Assembly: GCA_964036665.1 (NCBI GenBank) | Contig: OZ038528.1 | Location: forward strand, 18,401,245 to 18,465,244 | Direction: 5' to 3' | Length of the DNA: 64,000 nucleotides | Source: Gordius sp. MW1 | Taxonomy: Eukaryota > Nematomorpha > Gordioida > Gordea > Gordiidae | Part shown: positions 59,224-64,000 of the stretch, piece by piece | Numbering within the stretch: position 1 is the first letter of the stretch | How the letters are laid out: every line of letters begins with the position of its first letter | Program-made: the position numbers and the translations under genes | The notes under the pieces: model-generated | Seen by the model: only the letters and a program-made list of their open reading frames with translations | Databases searched by the model: none | What the model was told of the DNA's origin: nothing

Positions 59224-62200
59224 TTACATTTCTGTCATATTGATCTTTGCGTCAGGACACCTCTGATCGATTCGATCGTGACAGCATTTGTGCACTATAG
59301 CTCCGCAATCTAATTCAATCGAAAAAATTAAGATTTTTAAAATTCTCTCGTTAGATCAAAAATATGTGTGCAAATATATGATGAATATTGAGTTATAAAG
59401 GTTATATATTTATTTATTTTTCTTGTATTATTATGTAACCATCGCTTTTAAATTAATCATTATCATTATTTATATTAACAAAAGCCTAGTTTGTAAGACA
59501 GATGGGCACTTTTTAATTTCCTATGTTTCCTTTTTATTCTTTTCGTTGATTCCAGATTCCCAGGCCAAAATCATATTAATTATCTTTAACAAAAAAATTA
59601 TAAAAAGTTTTATGTTTCTATATCATAGAGTTGAAAACAGTATCTCATAATAATTATAATATAACCACAAGTAAGGATTAAACACTAAGAAATATGCGAT
59701 TAAATAATTGCGACAACAACAAGCACTGGGATTCACTAAATCTCTATACAAATTTTTTTAAACATAAACAATAAAAAAGTATGCATTTACCACGACAAAC
59801 GTAAGCCGATTTTCCGAATCTTTTGCCAATAAATTTTCCACATGCTTTACATGTTTCTTCCCTAAAATTTCAAAATAATTTACAACATTATTTCATTCAA
59901 AAGTTGATGTTAAATTTAATTTATATTTTTGCAATGGTTACTTTGGAACTCGTTTAGCTACAAATGCATGGTCATTAAAAACGTGCAGTTTGGTGCCCTT
60001 GAATTTCATCCGTTTGCAATTTTCAAGGTACCATTCAGGAAGAATTAAGTATCTATGGTGACAGATAATCATATTGTTTGTTTTTGAGTCGTAAAATATA
60101 TAAAACATTGAAAAAATGAGTTTGACAGCGCTCCCGATAGAAAAATTGTTATAGTTATTAGGATAATGAGGAAATTATTACTAACATTAGTAGACATCTC
60201 TGGAAAACATTTTAGAATTAAACACATTATAGCGAATCAGGATATTTTAAAAAGATTTAGATGGTGCAAATTATTTTTTAAGTATGACCAAAATTGGGCC
60301 TCAATTTAAACATTGTGAAAATTTACAAAATGAACATTTCAAAATGAGCATACTATTTTAAGTTTTTTAGTTAGTTAAGCCAAATGGTAAAATTAGAGTA
60401 AAAAATTTCCTGTAACTCCTTTAACGACAAGGCGTATTCATTTAATTTCAAGTGTTGAGCCTAGTAAAAAATGATGATAATGCTCTTGTTATATATGGTT
60501 TAGTTTTGTAGGTATGAAATAAGCTTCGATTTTATATTTTTTATGAATACACATCTATCTAGCTTTGAAATATTCGTCGTTAATAAATAAATATTTAAAG
60601 TAAAAATTCAGGAATTACCTTTAACTTTTATAAAAGATCAGCAAAAATTAAGCAACACTATGAATTTATAGCAACTAAAATGATAAGTTAAACATGTAAA
60701 AGTACCTAGTAATATTATCACGGGTTGCCTCTAATACCGTTATCGAATTGTCGGCGAGATAGGTGGCTGAAGAGTAACGACTGTGTAAACTGCTCCCATC
60801 GCTGTAACCCGCCGTACTTGGAACCTCCAATAAACCTAGAATTACATATGCCAGATTATTTCAATTGTAGAAAAAAAAGTAATTTGGACGAATCAAAAAG
60901 ACTGAATGAGACTAAGATCTTTAAGGTATAAATTTAACTCTATTATCGGTATTTTTCATTCCAATCTTTATATAAGATTTTGGATGAGAGTTATAAATCT
61001 CATTTATATTTAGGTTAGTATTAAGGGTAGTTCGGACTAAATGATTAAATTGAGCCTAAAATAGCTTACAAAACAGCAATTTTACTAGATATTCTTAAGG
61101 CTTTGTTGGGTAGGATCCTTAATCTCGGGGATACGTACGACATTATTTTCAATAGATTCTAAATTACTATACCCATCTTAGCCTTTGTTTAATATCTTAA
61201 TCAGCCAAATTAAGAGGTACTTAACTTAAAAAGTTTGCTTTTTCGAACAAATAAACACTAGTTATTTTATTTTTTCCTGTCCAGTAAATCAAAGTGTTTA
61301 TTAAAACTCAATTTTCATCCAACATAAAATAATCAGAGAAAAAAGCTTGGTAAATGCCCTAGTACTTTTGAAAATATCGTTTTTAATTTGCATTATAGGA
61401 GCTAATCTTTTTGCAAAATATGAGGCATAATGTCTCATAACTATTAAAGCAAACGCGACAGAGCACTCACTCAGCAATATTTGCGGGCTTTAAAAGCATA
61501 ACCATTACTTAACTATTCCCAAGGTGACCAGTTTATTTAAAGCGTTACATAAGACGTATACCTCCGGGTTTTTTTGGACTTTGTGGAGGAGCGGACATAG
61601 TTCTCAAAGAGCGCCGAGTGCCCCCGGGGGAAGAACCTAACGGGGGTGGCAGTGGTGAATTTTCTCGGGTAGTAGACGGCTCCCTAGAAGATTGTTGATC
61701 ATCCCATTTTTTACTAGGTTCCACACTACGACTCCTTTCACCTTGAATTTGCAAAACAGCTAAAGCAACCAAAATAACTGAGGGCCTATCTTAATATCAA
61801 ATTTTGGCAGCAGATAAAACCATCCCGTGCAACTAACCAAATCTATGTTAGAGAAGCAGAAGATTTCGAGAAAAAATTTACATTATTTAACAAAAATGGC
61901 ATTAACTTAGCGAGGCTAATAGTGGTAGACTAAAGTAGGCTTTTCGTGACATCACACCAGTCCTTGGGTATGGCCAGGTGGGCAGCTTTCCCCCCCCCCT
62001 TAATCCAGTAAATTTTATGTATAGAAAGAAATTATAAATTAAGTTTGCAAACACTTTTTAATCACAGCCTTTGTACTAAACTTTACCAGATGAACATCAC
62101 TGGACAAACGTAAAGTAAAAAAATAATTTAGCCATTTCGCTAATTCAATCGGCTTACCAGCAGTCCCACTACCGCCTCCTCCATAATTGGAAATAACGCC

Positions 62201-63827
62201 AGTTTGACTGCTGGGAGAATCACCACGCTTACTACGACTATTGCTACGCCTCCTGCCTCGGCTAACGCTAAGGCTGCGACGGATCGAGGTAAATATCGAC
62301 GAGGATTCAGGTATAAAAATTTCTGGAGCATTGAATTATAGACAAAATTATAGGTAATTACTTTAAAATATGTATAATATTTTTTTTATTTTTATCTTAT
62401 AATTTTCAAAGTAATTTTTATTATTTAAAGTGACAAGCTTAAGTTGGTAATACAATTTGTTAAAAAATTGTTACTACGTGCGATTTTTATTATTATAAGT
62501 TGCAATAAATCAAATTAAGCGTTGATTAAATATTCGAATACAAAAAGAAAAATTAAATTTTATTATATAAAAAATAATCTGAGATCATTGATTGTAAGTG
62601 TAACAAAATTTTGAAAAAACTTATCCCTGAAGTTTAAGTTAAAGAAACTTACAAATAATAGCAAATTTTATTAAGCTGAGGCATAATTCATGGAGAAAAC
62701 GTTTGGTAGGAGCAAATTTGCCCTACCATTCCACATGCCCCAGCTTAGAGACCTGCAAGGGGCCTATTTTGCTTGGTCGGCCCGCCCGCTTCAAAAATTT
62801 CTAGGCCCGGGCCCGGCCCTGGTTCGCTGAAAAAAGAAAAATTTGGCCCGGGCCCGGCCCTAAACATTTTTTGCAAAACCCAGGCCCGGCCCGGGCCCGT
62901 AGAAAAATTGTTTGCTGCAAAGTTTAAACGATTGTTATTTTTTTATATAAAAGTTAATTCAATATTCAGTAATATATGTTAAAAATCAATAATAATCATG
63001 TAAAAACAATAAATCGTTAATTATTTCCGCTCTTTAAGTTATGATTCAATTTGATTTTAAGATCTTTAGTTTTTCTTTTGGTAGCATTATTTAATTCTTC
63101 CGACATGTGTAATGTACTATAAACAATTTGTTTAGATAAGCAAAACGTTATTTTACAATTTAAAACAATGTTAAAGATTGAATTTAAAATAATCATAAAA
63201 GTACTTGTTGTAAAATACAGCTGTAGTTTACTTTGCTGAATATTCAAGTCTTACTTATAAAGTATCAATTCAAATTTCGCAGTACTCTTTGTAAATGTAT
63301 GAATGAAAAAGGAAAAATTAGGACACAAAAAAAATAAATTTAAATTAATAAAAAAAACAGTTTAAATATAAGACGTTTGTCTTTGTTTAAGTTGTAATTA
63401 TTTTAAAGTATTTATTACTACACAAATAAAAAATTAACTATTTTGCAACGAGCTTTTAACGGGCCTAGCTAAATCTAGGCCAGGCCCGCTTGATTTGTCG
63501 GCCCGCCCAAGCCCGGCCCGTTGTTTTTCTAAAAAGTCTGCCCATACCCGGCCCGCGGGCTGGGCTTTTGGGGCGCCCGCGGGCCGGGCCCGTGCAGGTC
63601 TCTACCCCAGCTTATATTCTTTAAAATAACATTTTGGAAAAACGTAAACAAAATGTAGTATTAAAAACAGATATTTCAATCAGTGTTAAGTATGAATTAG
63701 ACGCGTCATCATATAAATTTCAAATCCTTTATTTAAAAAGATTTCAATCACCTCTAACTGTATCGGATGGTATGATTTTGCCATCTGGACATTCTTCAAC
63801 GTTGTAAACTTTCCCATCTCTGAGATT
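59224..63827 (-). CDS. Protein with C-terminal C1 (phorbol-ester/DAG-type) zinc domain, C-terminal 278 residues
   Basis: Seven minus-strand exons join in exact phase: 63827-63752, 62322-62158, 61759-61562, 60835-60706, 60052-59942, 59861-59791 and 59309-59224, ending in TAA. The last three code H-x12-C-x2-C-x14-C-x2-C-x4-H-x2-C-x7-C (residues 218-268), the full C1 spacing, with FNDHAFVAKRV, CKACGKFIGKRF and CRDCGAIVHKCC. C1 domains bind lipids or protein partners. Whether this one binds diacylglycerol is doubtful, as the usual PTFC and QG residues of DAG binders are replaced. N-terminal parts are an S/R-rich segment (RRSLSVSRGRRRSNSRSKR), a proline/serine linker (PLPPPLGSSPGG) and a conserved-looking stretch before C1 (YLILPEWYLENC, FKGTKLHVF). 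The gene begins beyond 64000. I do not recognise the family; the C1 sequence loosely resembles that of MgcRacGAP, but no GAP domain follows because the stop comes ten residues after the last cysteine. Confidence 0.88.
62746..63604. mobile_element. Non-autonomous hAT-type element with GGGCCCGGCCC subterminal arrays
   Basis: 859 bp in the first intron seen of the C1-domain gene. Inverted ends TAGAGACCTGCAAGGGGCC and, in reverse, TAGAGACCTGCACGGGCCC. A perfect 8-bp duplication, CCCCAGCT, lies at 62738-62745 and 63605-63612. Both ends have long runs of GGCCCGGGCCC words; the middle is AT-rich. The arrays produce false open frames rich in RPGPGP (for example 62773-62982) that should not be annotated as genes. 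Confidence 0.93.
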
Positions 63828-64000
63828 CTAAATTAAAAAGAATGAAAAAAATTACTGATTTTATATCAAAAAAGTTAAAGTCTGCCATGCGTTTAAAAGT
63901 TATTAGACTATTAATTGCTATGAAATTTATGTAAATAATAAGCTGACTATATATTGCAACCTATAACATTTTTTAACTTTTTTATTGTTGTCAATGATTT

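Noticed and set aside
62773-62982. Open frame rich in RPGPGP
   Set aside because: It is a by-product of GGCCCGGGCCC repeats inside the hAT element at 62746-63604.

Overview
This is an AT-rich animal nuclear genome window. Protein-coding genes are split into many exons with GT-AG introns and lie among a dense mix of transposable elements. The host families (an HR3/ROR nuclear receptor, FAF1, nuclear factor I and a C1-domain protein) point to a bilaterian. The receptor ligand-binding domain resembles protostome HR3 most, so an invertebrate is likely. I cannot name the species. Of the 40 three-prime splice sites I modelled, 30 end in TAG and only 5 in CAG, which is unusual for an animal.

Layout. 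1-1389 (+): last three exons of an HR3/ROR-type receptor. 2804-5866 (-): a full-length but mutated RTE-type LINE with a 13-bp target-site duplication (TSD). 5.9-10 kb: remnants of GC-rich hAT-type DNA elements. 10001-22732 (+): a complete 20-exon FAF1 gene, modelled from start to stop with consistent phase (682 residues). Its introns hold several small inverted-repeat elements. 24.3-26.7 kb (-): a 5'-truncated LINE whose C-terminus looks like a zinc knuckle plus restriction-like endonuclease, abutting an RTE scrap. 27593-38879 (-): twelve exons of nuclear factor I with its DNA-binding domain at the high-coordinate end; its first exon or exons were not found. 38.9-46.7 kb: upstream flank, G-rich, with small elements and no recognised exon. 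46.7-55.5 kb: a nested stack of transposons. A small LTR element holds a Ty3/gypsy copy in its interior, its own 3' LTR is split by two DNA transposons, and the gypsy LTR is split by a further small insertion. 56.3-59.0 kb: relics of both LINE families. 59224-63827 (-): seven exons of a protein ending in a canonical C1 zinc domain, with a hAT element in its first intron.

The four host genes do not form an obvious pathway; they look like ordinary neighbours. Their exons are set off from the surrounding sequence by domain homology and exact phase, while nearly everything between them that I can identify is mobile-element derived. The most distinctive features are the TAG acceptor bias, very short introns (33, 39 and 40 nt), the nested transposon stack with exact TSDs, and a family of roughly 150-170 bp hAT-type elements whose copies here keep 8-bp TSDs.
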